A stretch of DNA of 64,000 nt from Linyphia triangularis. Lineage: Eukaryota > Arthropoda > Arachnida > Araneae > Linyphiidae. Positions 25,965-37,890 of the stretch are shown here, in pieces. The stretch spans positions 43,400,485-43,464,484 of the forward strand of contig OZ021721.1 in the NCBI GenBank assembly GCA_963978545.1, written 5' to 3'. A program made the translations under genes and the position numbers. The first letter of the stretch is position 1. Every line of letters begins with the position of its first letter. Under the pieces are notes generated by a model that worked only from the letters and a program-made list of their open reading frames with translations, did no database searches and was not told the origin of the DNA.

Positions 25965-26345
25965 CTTGTTTACCTTTTTTATTTAATTATTTATTATATC
26001 CCTGCAATAATAATTAAATATTTTATCCGCCAAGTAACAGTAAATAACTGAAAATATAAACACGTATTACGTATTTATTTTATGTAAATTTAAATCGCAG
26101 GAAAATATAAGTCCACTTGTACTCTGTTTTTTTAAGATTTCACACCACTCCTACATCATTTAATAGTTTTTTAAATATAATAAACGATTTTTTTGGGATC
26201 TCTAATATTGTCATAGGTCAGTGCATATTATTTATTTGATTAGAAATACCTTGATCACATACCTATAGTTGTATCCTTTCATAATTATAAAAGATGGAAG
26301 AGACACATAAGAAATCAATCTCTAAGCTTCTTTCTCAACCCTCAA
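25965..26345 (-). repeat. Inverted repeat arm, right copy
   Basis: This is the inverted counterpart of 24190-24570, separated from it by about 1.4 kb. Similarity fades on both sides of the arms. They could be two independent insertions of one unknown repeat in opposite directions, or long terminal arms of a foldback-type element of about 2.15 kb. No target duplication was found to decide between these. Confidence 0.85.
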
Positions 26346-26623
26346 TTATTACAAGTTATAACATCATCATTCATTTTCAGAAAACTCATGTTAGAAACAT
26401 GAACTTCCTCTAGCCAAGAAACTAATAAAATAATTACTACTGTTTACACTGTACCATATCTTTATAAAACTTTTGAATTGCATTACTTAGAACTTAAGCA
26501 CACCTCATTGTCACAACTAAATAAATGGATTGTAGGGTTGTAAAAAAACAAATTGTAGGGTAGAAAAATATAATATTTCGTATATAACTAGATACATTAC
26601 GTTCTTTTTACCCAGGTGCCACA

Positions 26624-26783
26624 CCCACCGGATGGCTGTGTGGTTAGCACTCTAGCCTCGCATGCCAAAGGTGCCACGTTCGAATCCCGCGTTGTGATTC
26701 GAAATTCACGTTAAGTTTTATGTCCTGGCCTGATTAGCTATTATTGTACACAAGTGTAGATCGTTGAGAGCACAAACCAACCA
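26624..26783 (+). mobile_element. tRNA-derived SINE, subfamily 2
   Basis: The tRNA-like head has an A-box-like TGGCTGTGTGGTTAGCA and a perfect B box GTTCGAATCCC. The tail has CCTGATTAGCTATTATTGTA and ends CACAAACCAACC. The head and tail match the element at 35267-35441, so the two belong to one family, distinct in body from the SINE at 6008. No clean target duplication was found. Confidence 0.8.
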
Positions 26784-27169
26784 ATCTATTGAGGGCACCA
26801 ATATTGTTTGTATTGAATAGATTTATTGTTCTTATTTGGAATTAAAGCTAGAAAATATGTATTCATATTAGTCCCCAATCAATCTTGTATTCTCTTCTTA
26901 TACTTATTTTATGTTAATGATAAGTTAGTTTGGAGATAAAGGACTACATATATTGTCGAGTCCCACACACACATACACACATTTAACCTAGAGCCTTAAA
27001 ACCCTCCAAATATAATTTATATAAGGCTAAATAATAAATGCAGCCTGTAAGAGGAAAATGACGAATCTTCATTTTGTTAAATATAAATTTTCATTTAAAA
27101 TTTTTTAATGTGCGTGGGACAAACCTTTTTTCCAAAATGTTATAAGGAATTATTTGCTTCACAATACTA

Positions 27170-28487
27170 CACTCACTTCCAAAAGTTAAGCATGGGGCGG
27201 TAAAATGCGAAAAGAAGGACAAATACCGCTTTGATTGACTCGAAATGCTGCAAGTAAGTAGCTCTATGTTTATGCATGAAACATAACAAACAATTACAAA
27301 CAGTGATACAAAAAAAAGTATTGAATTTTTATAAATTATAAGATGACGTCATATTCACGTCATTAACAAAATGATGTTTCAAATAAAAACATACAATAAA
27401 AACCGACATTAATAGGGTATGTGAGCACACCTCACCTGCATACAAAGTGTACAGTGTGTGATCATGCTTGATACAAGATGATCCACCACCGCAGAGTGCA
27501 GTAATCGCCATTCCTACTGTAGAGCAGTTTCTAAACTTCTGAGAGTAGCTGGAGGTGGAAACGTCAACATACAGTACGGCCCGAAGTCATCCCAAAGCTT
27601 TTCAACTGATTTTGGTCAGGCGATTAAGCCGGCCACCCCATACGCGCAATACCCTCACTCTCCAGAAAGTCGATAACGATGGCAGTTCTATATGGACATG
27701 CATTATCATCCATTTAAACGAAAGATTTAATGCCAGCTGCTGCAGCGTACAGTTTCACAATGGGGTCTAAGACTTCGTCTCGATACCGTGCAACCTTCAC
27801 AGAGCCTCGCCTGAAGGCGTCACAGAATCCCAATGAAATCCCTGCTCAGAGCATGAGGCTTCTCACGTCTGGGGCCAATTGCGTTTGCCTTGTTTCCTCC
27901 AGACCCTTACACGCTTATCATCGGTTTGTAGGGTAAATCGGGACTCACCTGAGAACATAAGTTGTCCCAATCAAACACAGTCCAATTCACATGCTGGTGG
28001 CACCATATTAATCATTCCCCTTTCGATTGGACGTATAATTGAACACGAACCAGTGGTACCCGGACGTACAGACCATTATGTGTAGCCTTCGACGTACAGT
28101 AGTGGCAGATATCGTCTTACCAATGACCGCTGCAACCATAGGTGTCACACGTGTGGAGGGCGATCTTCAATTCCGCTTGGTTACTACAGCAATAAATCGA
28201 TCATCCGAGGGGGTCATTGAAGCAAGTCTATCTTGAAAACAAATCTTACGAATGTTTTAAACACCTTTCATCAGCACTTACATGCAACTCCTGTAACGCT
28301 TCACAAAGCCAGTTTCTTATACGACTACCTGTTTTGCATATTTCTCGACGAGAAATCGCGATTGGCTGTTACTTAACATACTTGCATACTTCCTTCTACC
28401 TTTGTAACAAATATCAGCTGCTTTAATTGAAATTAGTTTACGGAAATTAACATTATCCTCTCCGCTCTTAACTTTCGAAAGTGAGTG
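27170..28487 (-). mobile_element. Complete Tc1-like transposon, inactive
   Basis: The 1318-bp element is flanked by TA on both sides (27168-27169 and 28488-28489), the expected target duplication. Terminal inverted repeats begin CACTCACTT in both ends and agree at 19 of the first 21 bases, fading after about 30 bp. One transposase reading frame fills the interior on the minus strand. The length is typical for the Tc1 family. Since both ends remain, the element could in principle be moved in trans by a related active transposase, although its own protein is destroyed. Confidence 0.93.
27409..28400 (-). pseudogene. Tc1-like DDE transposase pseudogene
   Basis: The minus strand encodes a broken Tc1-family transposase, the enzyme that cuts and inserts the element at TA sites. 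In order I see an N-terminal helix-turn-helix remnant (ISRREICKTGSRIRNW), the second DNA-binding part (SATTVRRRLH), RFTLQTDDKRVRVWRKQG, a GIS block, MDDNACPYRTAIVIDFLES and WPA*SPDQNQLKSFG, then HIPY and a stop at 27409. There are at least two frameshifts (around 28080 and between about 27870 and 27955) and several in-frame stops. The first catalytic Asp in FSxESRF is Gly (27947-27949). The second, in DNA (27705-27707), is kept. The Glu that should follow 34 residues later is Lys (27600-27602), so the site reads G-D-K instead of D-D-E. The start codon is not preserved. Confidence 0.92.
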
Positions 28488-28914
28488 TATATACGTGCAT
28501 TGTTTAAGATGCTAAAAAAATTAAGATACATTAAAATTCTAAGTACATATTTTTGTTGTTTTATAAATAGTTCTTGTGAAGATTGTTATTACTTTTGACA
28601 CCTATTTTATATTTTTGAAAATGAGTGTGCTTAGTTAAAATACATTAAATGATTTTTATTTCTAATACGGTGACTTTAAATTTAAAACATTATATTCAAA
28701 CTCAATTATATTATTTCTCTTGATAAAGCAATAAAGCACTCTAAACAATTATCATTTTTAAATAATTCACGTATTTCTCTTTTGGACAAGATATCGATAT
28801 CATTATCAAAACAGATAATTAGTACAAAACTAATCAAACAAAGTGCAAAAAATCTAACTCCGGAAAAGAACATTAATTTGAATGGGCATTTCCTCAGAAA
28901 ATCTATTTTCTTAA

Positions 28915-29376
28915 ATGCCCACTAAAACCAGACCCTTCGACTTAACAATACGAGATCTTCCAAACTTTCTTTGCTATTACTCAACAGTAGTTCGGTATTT
29001 TTCCTCAGAACTTTTTGTTTGTTTATTATCCTCGCGAGTGATTATTTCGAGGAAGGCGAGCATCTGTCCGAATACCTACACTGTAATCTCGGCAACTAAG
29101 TGTCGATGGGGTGGGAAGCAACAAATTACGAGATTAACTAGCAAGGAAATAGCTTTCTACAAATCCATTTTCAGGCCGCAGAAGACGCCCTTAAGGAGGC
29201 TCTTGGGAGAACTGCCCCGGGCAAAGAACAATGCTGAAAATCTGGGATACGTGCAATGGTTAGAAGCGGTTTTAGCGAGGCCAATAGCCAAGGGTAGATT
29301 GCGAGAGTCAAAAACGCATTTACTTAATACACCTCTTGAGTGTTCCAATCGTTTAGATAGTCAATACTGGCACTAA
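28915..29376 (+). CDS. Longest open frame, unrecognised
   Basis: This is the longest frame in the window (153 codons, ATG start) and lies in a locally GC-richer patch at 29030-29370. I recognise no domain. The N-terminal third is hydrophobic and rich in Leu, Phe and Ser. The C-terminal half is basic and contains KTPLRRLLGELPRAKN and VQWLEAVLARPIAKGRLRE, which could form amphipathic helices. The opposite strand is also open over 63 codons, typical of GC-richer sequence by chance. It could be a terminal exon, a remnant of an element or a spurious frame. There is no clear core promoter or poly(A) signal nearby. Confidence 0.2.
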   Translation: MPTKTRPFDLTIRDLPNFLCYYSTVVRYFSSELFVCLLSSRVIISRKASICPNTYTVISATKCRWGGKQQITRLTSKEIAFYKSIFRPQKTPLRRLLGELPRAKNNAENLGYVQWLEAVLARPIAKGRLRESKTHLLNTPLECSNRLDSQYWH

Positions 29377-29399
29377 TTCGAAAATGTGGGTGTTTATTG

Positions 29400-31860
29400 G
29401 ATTTCGCTGAGGTAGAAATGTCTTAAATAATGCTGTATGTTGATGGTTAGGATAGAAAATTAAGCTCCTACAAATCTTTACAATTTCGGTCATCTCTAGT
29501 TTTTAGGATATTGTTCATTTGGGAATTTTCTGGCGCGAGGCCTAAACTGCATCAGAACATCATTTTGTAAATCTTTATGTTAAAGAGGATGCATTCTGAG
29601 AAGTTTGTCAGGAGAAAACAACCCCAAATTTAATTCTCGAAAGGAAGAAAGCCCTTAGTTTTTTTTTGTTTAATAATATTTTTATGGCGGTTAGGTATAT
29701 GGTAATACATTTTAAAGGATCTAGATTGCATATGTTTCTGTCTTAAAAGGCCACTTCTACATATTTTTTACTACAGTAAATCAGCCACATATTCCAAATC
29801 TGAATGATTTAGTGGAATTTAGTAATTGAAATTTGCTTACATTAAAGTTTATGGCATATAACACCAATCTTTCTTTTTCAATTTTATATAATGTTTTCCT
29901 ATTAATTTTCTTATTTAAACGTTTTTATTATATTTTCTGTATTTAAAAAACTTCACGAATGAGTTAAATTGTTTCTGTGTTATAGGTACGATTTAATTTT
30001 TCACAAATGAAGAAACAAAATAAGTTAAGAGTAGAATGTTAAGATCATTAAATCTTCTTTAAAAAATAATAATTATAAAAATAAAACAGTTTTAAAAAAA
30101 ATATTTACCGAATTATCGTAGTTTATTATGAGAGATTATTAAGGCTTTTGAAATAATAAATTAACTAAATATCGTATACCATTTAATTAACTTAAATATA
30201 TTTTCTTGTAAGCAAAGTAAGATAAATAATACTATGAAATATCTTAACTAAATCGTTTTTAATTAAAAACTATGAATTGCTCTTAATAGAATAAAATTAG
30301 CCCCATATATTTACATATTTACACAAACAACTGAAACTCGAGTACCTAGTCATAAATATAATGTTGAATTATATATTCTACTCTAATATTTGAGGAGGAG
30401 GAGGGTAAAATTATATTTTTTGTCTAATAAAAATAATAGAAGAACTAATAAAAGTAAACATAAACAAAACAGAATTAGCCGTATACATATTTACTCAATT
30501 AGCATTCTCTTCGAATAAATACTTGTACGATGGATTGTTAATTATTGTTTGTATGGCACAAGAGAGATTAACGAAAGTTAAAGTTTGTTTCTAAATGCTT
30601 CAAAATAACATAATTATTCTTTATATATTGTTCTTAGTAGAATTGTTATGCTATGTTCTTGGTTATTTTAAAGAATAATACTTAATTAATGCTTCATTTA
30701 TCATTTTCTTGTTGTTTTTAGAAAACTGAAACGCTATTTCTTAAAAGATAAAATAATATCATTGCAATTCTAAAGTAGGTTTACAGAAAATAATGATTTC
30801 TGATAAAGGTAGATATTTTAATATCGAGATTGGAAATGAAATATTTTACTTTGCAAGATTTATCTAAAATAGAAAAGGAAGTTTAAAAATATATTTGTTA
30901 TATCATTTGAATTATTATTTAACTGAACTTATCCTAAAATGCTGAGACATCATTATAACCATTGAGTTAATCAAATACAATATAAGGAATTAAGAGTTTT
31001 AAGTTTTAAAAAGACAGCAGTTATAAAATGATAATATGTGGTGATTTCTTTTAATATAAGAATTACATTTTAGTTACCGTATAGTAACGAACATAGAAGA
31101 TTTAAAAAGTGAGCGAAAAGTCTTTACTAGGTAAAATAAATTCTAGTTGTTACGTCCAATAATTGTTACTTATTGACCAGGAAAACATTTGAAAGCCAGG
31201 ATAGCAGACGTTTTGTAAATTTCACGTAGCAAGGACTGGATTACTGACTTGACATTTACAGATCTAAATAGAAGGCATATATTAAATTTACCAGGGTACA
31301 CTGAAAAGTAAATGCTTGGTAGGAAATAACAAATAATGAAGTTTTCCATGGTAAACTTCAATAAATGAATATAATTTCATAAAAAAGCATAAATAATATA
31401 AAAATGTTAATTAGTACATCTTTAATTTCCAAAAAACTATTTATTAATCAGTAATGACTCAACAGTTCTATTTTACCCGTTCAAGACATTTTCCTCACCA
31501 TGTATTTCCTATAAAAATAAAGCTCACGTTATATATTTGCTTTAATATCTATATAGAATAGCAACATTACAATACATATTACTGCACCCAGAGTGTCACC
31601 GACAAATATACGTACATTTTCAGCGTACATTTAAATAAGATAAACTAATCCTTTCAGAGCTTTGGGAATAACTTCCGAAATCTGCATTTTTCAATCCTAC
31701 TTGCTTCTGAGTCTGACAAGCGAATATCATTTTCCCTTTTTTTAAATTTAAAAAAGCGCAATATTTTCTTCAAACACATTTAGGCACGGAGTGGCATAAA
31801 AAATTCAATTTTATTCACGGTATCTCATCTTATAACCTGAGAGAAAAAGGACACGAGTTT
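29400..31860. other. AT-rich stretch, nothing recognised
   Basis: Long A/T-rich sequence without gene, RNA or repeat that I can recognise. A 115-codon frame at 31869-32216 follows it but has no recognisable content. Confidence 0.5.
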
Positions 31861-32965
31861 ATAAAAAGGTGCACTCACTGAGTTGTTTTTGGTTCAAACA
31901 TGACACAACTGAACGAAACATTTCAAAACAACTTATCACAGTTTCCGGAATGCATGGACACTTTTTTATATATGTCTTAGGGTCGGGGAAAATGCTCGGA
32001 AAAGGTGAGAAGAAAATATCTTTTTCCCATATGAAAGAAGAGGAAAAAATGAGAGAAAAAAGGCTTTTTTTAATATCTTTCGACCCTTTTTATATGAAAG
32101 ACGTTGTCAGTGTATCACAGCTGCTGGGCCAGATATCCCTGACCGCTATTCAAGTGGAAAGAGAAGGAACAAAATATATGCTCAGTAATAAAAGCAGCCA
32201 CATGGGTGTACAGTGAAACAGATTTTCGGCGATCAAAGGATTCCGAGCTTATTTCATATTGCGACATCGCTGTTATTACTTACGTTGCAAGACACAAATA
32301 AGTTTGTCAGCACTGGTCTCTTAATTGAATTCTTACATAAAATATCCTTGATTTGATTATCTAACATTCGAAATAGTATTCAAAGTTAGACTGAGAAGTA
32401 TAGAAATTTCTGAGATAGAGGAATTGCTAGGTGAAATGAATATGGTAATTTTGCTTAAGACATTTTATTCATTATTTAAATTTTTCATATATAAATAAGA
32501 TTTAATATTCAGGAGCATCGAAGAAAGTTGAAAACATTTAATATGTTATAAATTTTAATGAAAACTTAACATAATAAAAATTATGGCGAAATACTTAACA
32601 TGAACACATTTTTTTTCATTATTCAGAAAATAATTAGTGTTGTCTTAATATGTTTCAATATGGAATTTTAAAAAGCATTACAGCGATTTTTAACGCTATT
32701 TTTTTTTCTAAATTCGTAAATTTTTTTAAGGGCTTTGTATTTAAGTTTAACACTGAAATATATTACTACCATTTCAAAACCTTTATTACACATATTTATT
32801 ATCATATAAATAATACGGTACCACCAATATATAACATTGTGAGAATAACACGACACGTTATTTGCTATATAACAAATTTATATTTAAAAAAAAATTACAC
32901 AAAGAGCATGATTTTATTTAATGACCAGAGATATCACAATTAACTAAGTAGTGTTTATCTTAGGA

Positions 32966-33098
32966 GTTGGACATAACTAACTCATCGCAGTTAGCTCCCA
33001 GCGGGTAATAAGATAGTAAGGTACTGATCGCTTCCCAGAGCAAATATCGGTCGGGCGAAGGCTAAGCGATTGGTCGTACTTAAATAGTGCACAATGAA
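32966..33098 (+). repeat. Dispersed repeat, copy B
   Basis: Same family and orientation as 4142-4275. This copy has the cleaner blocks CATCGCAGTTAGCTCCCAGC, GGGTAATAAGATAGTAAGG and GGCTAAGCGATTGGTCGTAC. The element type is unknown. Confidence 0.6.
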
Positions 33099-33644
33099 GC
33101 ACCAAAAGATGGGGCACACATGTGATATTAAAAACGAATGATGAAACACAAACTCTTATAACCTAAACAACGAGTTAGAAAGCTTTTAAATTCCATGTTG
33201 GAATGCATTTCGGAATAGATTTATGCTTATTTTATGCAGTAAATCATTTTTAATAAATTGGTAGCTATAAGTTAGTTTTTGTAAGACCTATTCCTCTTTG
33301 CAGTTATAATATAAAGTATGTCTGCACAGATAACTCGAGTTCCATTTTTTTGCAACAATAATGTTAAAATGTATAACGTATACTAAATAATTAAAACTTT
33401 TTAATGCAAACCATGCACTTTGGGAAACTAATAAAAATCACATTATTTCCCGCATTACTTCCCAATTGAAGTGAGTGTTGTGTATGTAAACGCATAAATA
33501 AGTAAACTCTTTAAATGTTGACGGCCCCGCAAAAGCACATTCTAATGATCACTCTCCTTTCACTGCTCACAAAACAAAGTAATTGCTAATAAATTTGGTT
33601 ACTAATATACTGTTATTTTTATACGTTCTCATTTTATTTAAGGT

Positions 33645-33680
33645 TCGTGGGCAATTCGGCGATAGAGGGCGCTATAAAAG
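33645..33680 (+). promoter_or_regulatory. CTCF-like core beside a TATA box
   Basis: TAGAGGGCGC (33663-33672) fits the arthropod/vertebrate CTCF core YAGRKGGCGC at every position, and TATAAAAG overlaps its end (33673-33680). A purine-rich tract of about 260 bases follows. There is no recognisable gene downstream, so a promoter role is speculative. Confidence 0.25.
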
Positions 33681-34309
33681 TCCACTCAAGTATGATGGCA
33701 AGCAGGGAAATATCGGGAGAAAGATTGATTAGGAAAACCTCGAATATGGAAAGAAATTCAGAAAGATGAGAAGAATAAAGGAAAGAATATGAGATGATGA
33801 GTGATGAACTGGCCGAATTGGATTAACACAAGGAAAAAAATCAGCTGCTTGGAAGAGTGTGAAAGATTTATTGAACACTGAATTGTCCTTGAAGAAATTA
33901 AAAGCTTGAATTAGATAAGATGATGTGAAAATTGAAAAAAAAGTAAATAATAATAATGATGATGTTGAAAAATAGTTTATACATCGGTTTTAAAGAAAAA
34001 CTCATAAGCTCATATTTTCTTGAAATGTTCGCTGGATTGTAATTGAAGATATTGCTATGGAAACATATTTAATGCATTTTGTGAAAATTGTGAATATAAA
34101 CGTTCTTGCTTAGCATACTTCAATTGCAAAGCTTTACTCATAGTTAAAGTAAATAAGAACTAAGTGAAGGCTTTAATTTGTTTTAAATGTCATAATACAT
34201 CGTATTTAAAGTAGTTTTTAGATATTAATTTGACCTTTCATTTGTTTCACATCACAAAATTACAAATACATACATATTTATGATCTTATTAAATAAATAT
34301 ATAAATAAA

Positions 34310-34478
<169 letters not shown>

Positions 34479-34794
34479 GTATAGTTTAGAATACACATTA
34501 AACACATGTGATTTATTAATTTTATGTATAGCTTGAACCTTAGAAGAAATATATGAATAAAAAAGCACACGTAAAAAGCGAAACAGATCTATAAAATAAA
34601 TTACTGAGATATTATCTTTCTACAATTTGTATATAATGCTTATTTCCAACCTCTTATTTCCTTTACTAAGCATTAATTCCGATTGCTACTAACTTCATAC
34701 ATATACTATAAAAACTATCAACAACACAACTTAATGGTGAGAAAATAATGAAGTAGAAGCTTTTGTTTATGTAGCAACTATATCAGAGGAAAAC

Positions 34795-35043
34795 ACGAGC
34801 TCAGCATGGATATCAATGTCAGAAACACGAGGAGTGAAGGGTGGTATAGTGCCTCCAGTCTTATTTGATTCACCTCTCAAGGATATGAGTACATGTGTCA
34901 GGCACAGAGGGAAGTGGTGCTGTATAATACCACCGCCAGAGTCTGTCTCAAGGAAGTGGGTAAGTTTCGAAGATAAGCGACAATGTGACATACTCACGAG
35001 GAGGAGGTATCACATTGGCAGCCTTAGTTTCAAGATATACTAG
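34795..35043. other. GC-richer patch, possible exon remnant
   Basis: This patch is much more balanced in composition than its flanks and is open on both strands (75 codons plus, 76 minus). The plus frame includes GGIVPPVLFDSPLKDM and CCIIPPPESVSRKWVSFED. A consensus splice donor GTAAGT sits at 34960-34965 inside that frame. I recognise no domain. A fossil exon, a transposon piece or chance are all possible. Confidence 0.25.
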
Positions 35044-35266
35044 GTGAAATCGAAATAATCTAAAAAGTAATGTCATTGCATAGAGACAAGGAATTTCTGT
35101 TCAAACTATATCTTAAAATAAGAAATTCCATTCCTGTATAATTTATTTTAGAATAGTAAGAATTTCTAAAAAAGTATTATTAAGGAATTTGCTGCAAACT
35201 TATTTAGTAATTGTTTCAGGAAGAATATACGTAAGCTATCTTTAAGAGAGTTACCAATCTATTTAA

Positions 35267-35441
35267 CCCACCTGATAGCTGTATGGTTTGGGCTAAGGCC
35301 TCGCATGCCAAAGGTGCCGCATTTTAATACTGGGTTAGGCAGGAATGTTTGGTATGGTTCGAAATCCTCGTTAAGTCGAAAATACCAGCCTGATTAGGTG
35401 TTATTGTGCACAAAAATATATTGTTGATCATACAAACCAAC
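35267..35441 (+). mobile_element. tRNA-derived SINE, decayed
   Basis: Homologous to the element at 26624. They share CCTCGCATGCCAAAGGTGCC in the head and CCTGATTAG.T.TTATTGT and CAAACCAAC in the tail. The B box is destroyed (ATTTTAATACT instead of GTTCGAATCCC), so this copy is older or relaxed. It also carries a 'GTTAGGCAGGAATGTTTGG' stretch between head and tail that the other copy lacks. Confidence 0.75.
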
Positions 35442-35620
35442 TGTTAGGTAACATATGTGTAAACGTATTAGATACCACATGGTTATACATTTCAATTGTT
35501 TTCGAGAGATAAATATAAAGTATCACCTTTTTAGAAATGGTATTGTGCACGAATCAAGAAAAACATTTAACAGAATGCAACCAACATTTTACTGAAGGTA
35601 TTTTCATACTTAATTTAGTA

Positions 35621-35885
35621 TACAGGATGATTATAATTAAATTTCAGCTTTTGAAAAACTGTAAGAAAAGAACCACTTTTCAGAATGATTTGAAATTAAT
35701 CCTGAATATAAGTGAAAAGGAAATGGTTACGGCATGCATAAGGAAAAATATTTTGAAATAATTATTTCTTACGCCATACCATATTCTCCTTCGTGTATTA
35801 TCAGGTCAAGTTTCAAATCATTCTGGCCAGTATCTCCTTTTTTACAGCTTTTGGAAAATTTAATTTTATTGATAATTACCTTGTA
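35621..35885. mobile_element. Palindromic MITE with TA target duplication
   Basis: The left arm begins TA-CAGGATGATTAT and the right arm, read in reverse, TA-CAAGGTAATTAT. The arms stay alignable almost to the centre near 35753, with AGCTTTTGAAAAACTGTAA / AAAAGCTGTAAAAAAGG and CAGAATGATTTGAAA present in both. The TA on each side fits Tc1/mariner-type integration. The interior has no coding capacity. The arms differ more than those of the MITE at 11732, so this is an older insertion. Confidence 0.8.
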
Positions 35886-37414
35886 TATTAAAAAGGTTAT
35901 CCAATATTCACCAATACGTCGAAAAAGTATTTTCATTCCCTATATCATTCTTCCTATTCTTTTCCTTTTAGTACAAATTGGTCTTTTAACTTCCAATTAA
36001 ATACTATTAAAATCATGGCACTTTAAATGTTGTTTATACTCTAGAATAACATCATTAAAGCGAATTACGAGTCTTAAAAGTACCATTCATTACTTCGCTT
36101 ACTTACAGTTATGTAGATGGTCCATTAAAAGAAGCAACTATGAAATAAGACGAAATATAATTATTTCCTCAATGCAATGAAATTGCCTTGCAGCTTTTTG
36201 TAGATAGCAATTGCTACACTTCTAGCTCACTTGATACGAAAATCTACAACCTTCGCTTTAACTGGTAGGCACATCAATTCACCTCAGAGAATTCAAGGGA
36301 GAAGCCAATAAACCGATAAAGAGGAGAAAACGGATACTTTTATTGATCCGGTAATAATAATGAGATTATTTGTTGCTGAACCTTGGGAGAAGGATACTTT
36401 CTATTTCATGTGACTGCTGATGCGAAGCTTTACATATTGATGCAAATTTTTTGGAGCAGATAAGGTAAATCGGGTCAAGTACTTCCTCGCAATAAATCAT
36501 ATCGTTGAGTGCAAAACAAACACTCCTATTTAGATCTCGCTTTTGAGAAATAAGAATTTGTATTGATTATTTTTATTAAATAGCAACATTTAAATAAATA
36601 AGGACAAATATTATTCAGCCATAAATATGATTATAAAAGTAACACAATCGCATAATTTTAAAGAGATCTTTCAATGAGACGAATAATTTTCATGAACTTT
36701 TCTTTTACAATTATTTGAAGTAAGTTGAAAATACTTCATTTATATTTACTAATATATAGACTTAATGCAATTTTACAACTATTCAATGATTTCCTTCATT
36801 TTAAAATCTATGATTATTTATATGCCTTAAGAAATAATATGCTTACAAGTAAGTAATATTAATTAATGTCAATTATTTTGAAAACTCGGAAGTTGTTGGG
36901 AATATTTAAAATAATGTTTTATCACTTCGAAAAAAAAAAATTAAAAAAAATAACAGTGCATATAAAAGAAGAAAAAATATATTAAGAGGTAAATCATAAA
37001 TATGAGACACTGTATATCCCAAAGGTAAGAGTGTAAAATATATGTGTGACACCAAAAAATATGGGTAACTAAGCCTCTGTATTGAAATACAAAAAAATGT
37101 TCACCAAAATAATAATTTTATTTTAAATTATGAATAAGCAAATGTTGAAAATAATGTGTTTATGTTATTTTGTTCAAAGGTTTTTCTAGCCAGAAATCTA
37201 AATTATTTGTCTTCAAATAATCATTCTCTTGTAGCAAGATGTATTAAAAAAATACGAATATATTTTTAAAACAATTTTTTAAACTTTAGATTTATGTAAC
37301 TCTAAAAGATAAAACCTTATTTATGATCAATAGGATTCACATAAAGTGGATAATCATTAGGAAATAAAATATAAAAGCTTTAACATTTTTAAATTTATCT
37401 ATTTTATCTGGAAG

Positions 37415-37600
37415 TTTTTTTTTTTTTTTTTGGTATGACTATCCCTTTTTCGCGATGATTCCCTTTATCTTCTTTATGAGTACAACAGCCCCTGACAGGC
37501 CCTGACTGCCTCAACCACACACAATCTCCAACTTTCCTATCCATGGCAACTCTTCTCCAATTCTTTACTTTTAATTTCCTTTATAGAAAACCAAAATTGA
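37415..37600 (-). mobile_element. 5'-truncated RTE-like LINE, 3' end
   Basis: Read on the minus strand, this is the last part of a non-LTR retrotransposon. It encodes VKNWRRVAMDRKV, then after a one-base deletion frame-shifted LCVVEAVRACQGLLYS and a stop at 37474-37476. Next come a short 3' UTR rich in GATAAAGGG and a poly(A) tail of 17 (seen as T at 37415-37431). The pattern NWRR.A.DR..W....V..A...GL is the usual C-terminus of RTE/BovB-type ORFs. The 5' side is lost about 50 bp upstream of the NWRR motif, as is normal for incomplete reverse transcription. No target duplication was identified. Confidence 0.75.
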
Positions 37601-37646
37601 TAAATGATATACCAACTTAAAAGCTAAGATCGACGCTTCTGATGAA

Positions 37647-37890
37647 TATATGAGGCGATGAGTGTCTAAAAGGACCATCCTACAATTTGATTTTAGCTGT
37701 TTCTACCCTGTTTTTTTAAAACCTTTCATGCCAGAATAGATCAAATATAGTTAATCTAATGGCCAACTTAGTTGACCATGAGATAAAATACATTTTGTTC
37801 ATTCTGGTATGAAAGGTTTTGAAAAAAATGCAAAGAAACAGTAAAAATCGAATTGTGGTATAGTCTGTTCTGGCGCTCAACGCCTCATAT
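37647..37890. mobile_element. Foldback palindrome, 243 bp
   Basis: The arms converge exactly at 37769: the central ATGGcCAACTtAGTTGaCCAT folds tightly. Outward they share AAAACCTTTCATRCCAGAAT, CTGTTT, ACAATTYGATTTT and ATATGAGGCG. Similarity possibly continues to 37620 and 37940 with a gap. No coding frame. It is probably a MITE, lying directly beside the LINE tail. No target duplication was found. Confidence 0.75.

Noticed and set aside
27555..28426. Plus-strand open frames in the 27.5-28.4 kb interval
   Set aside because: They are antisense shadows of the minus-strand Tc1-like transposase pseudogene.
31869..32216. 115-codon open frame
   Set aside because: It is mostly Lys, Glu, Met and Phe from A/T- and GA-rich DNA, with no recognisable domain or splice context. 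A terminal exon cannot be excluded but is not supported.
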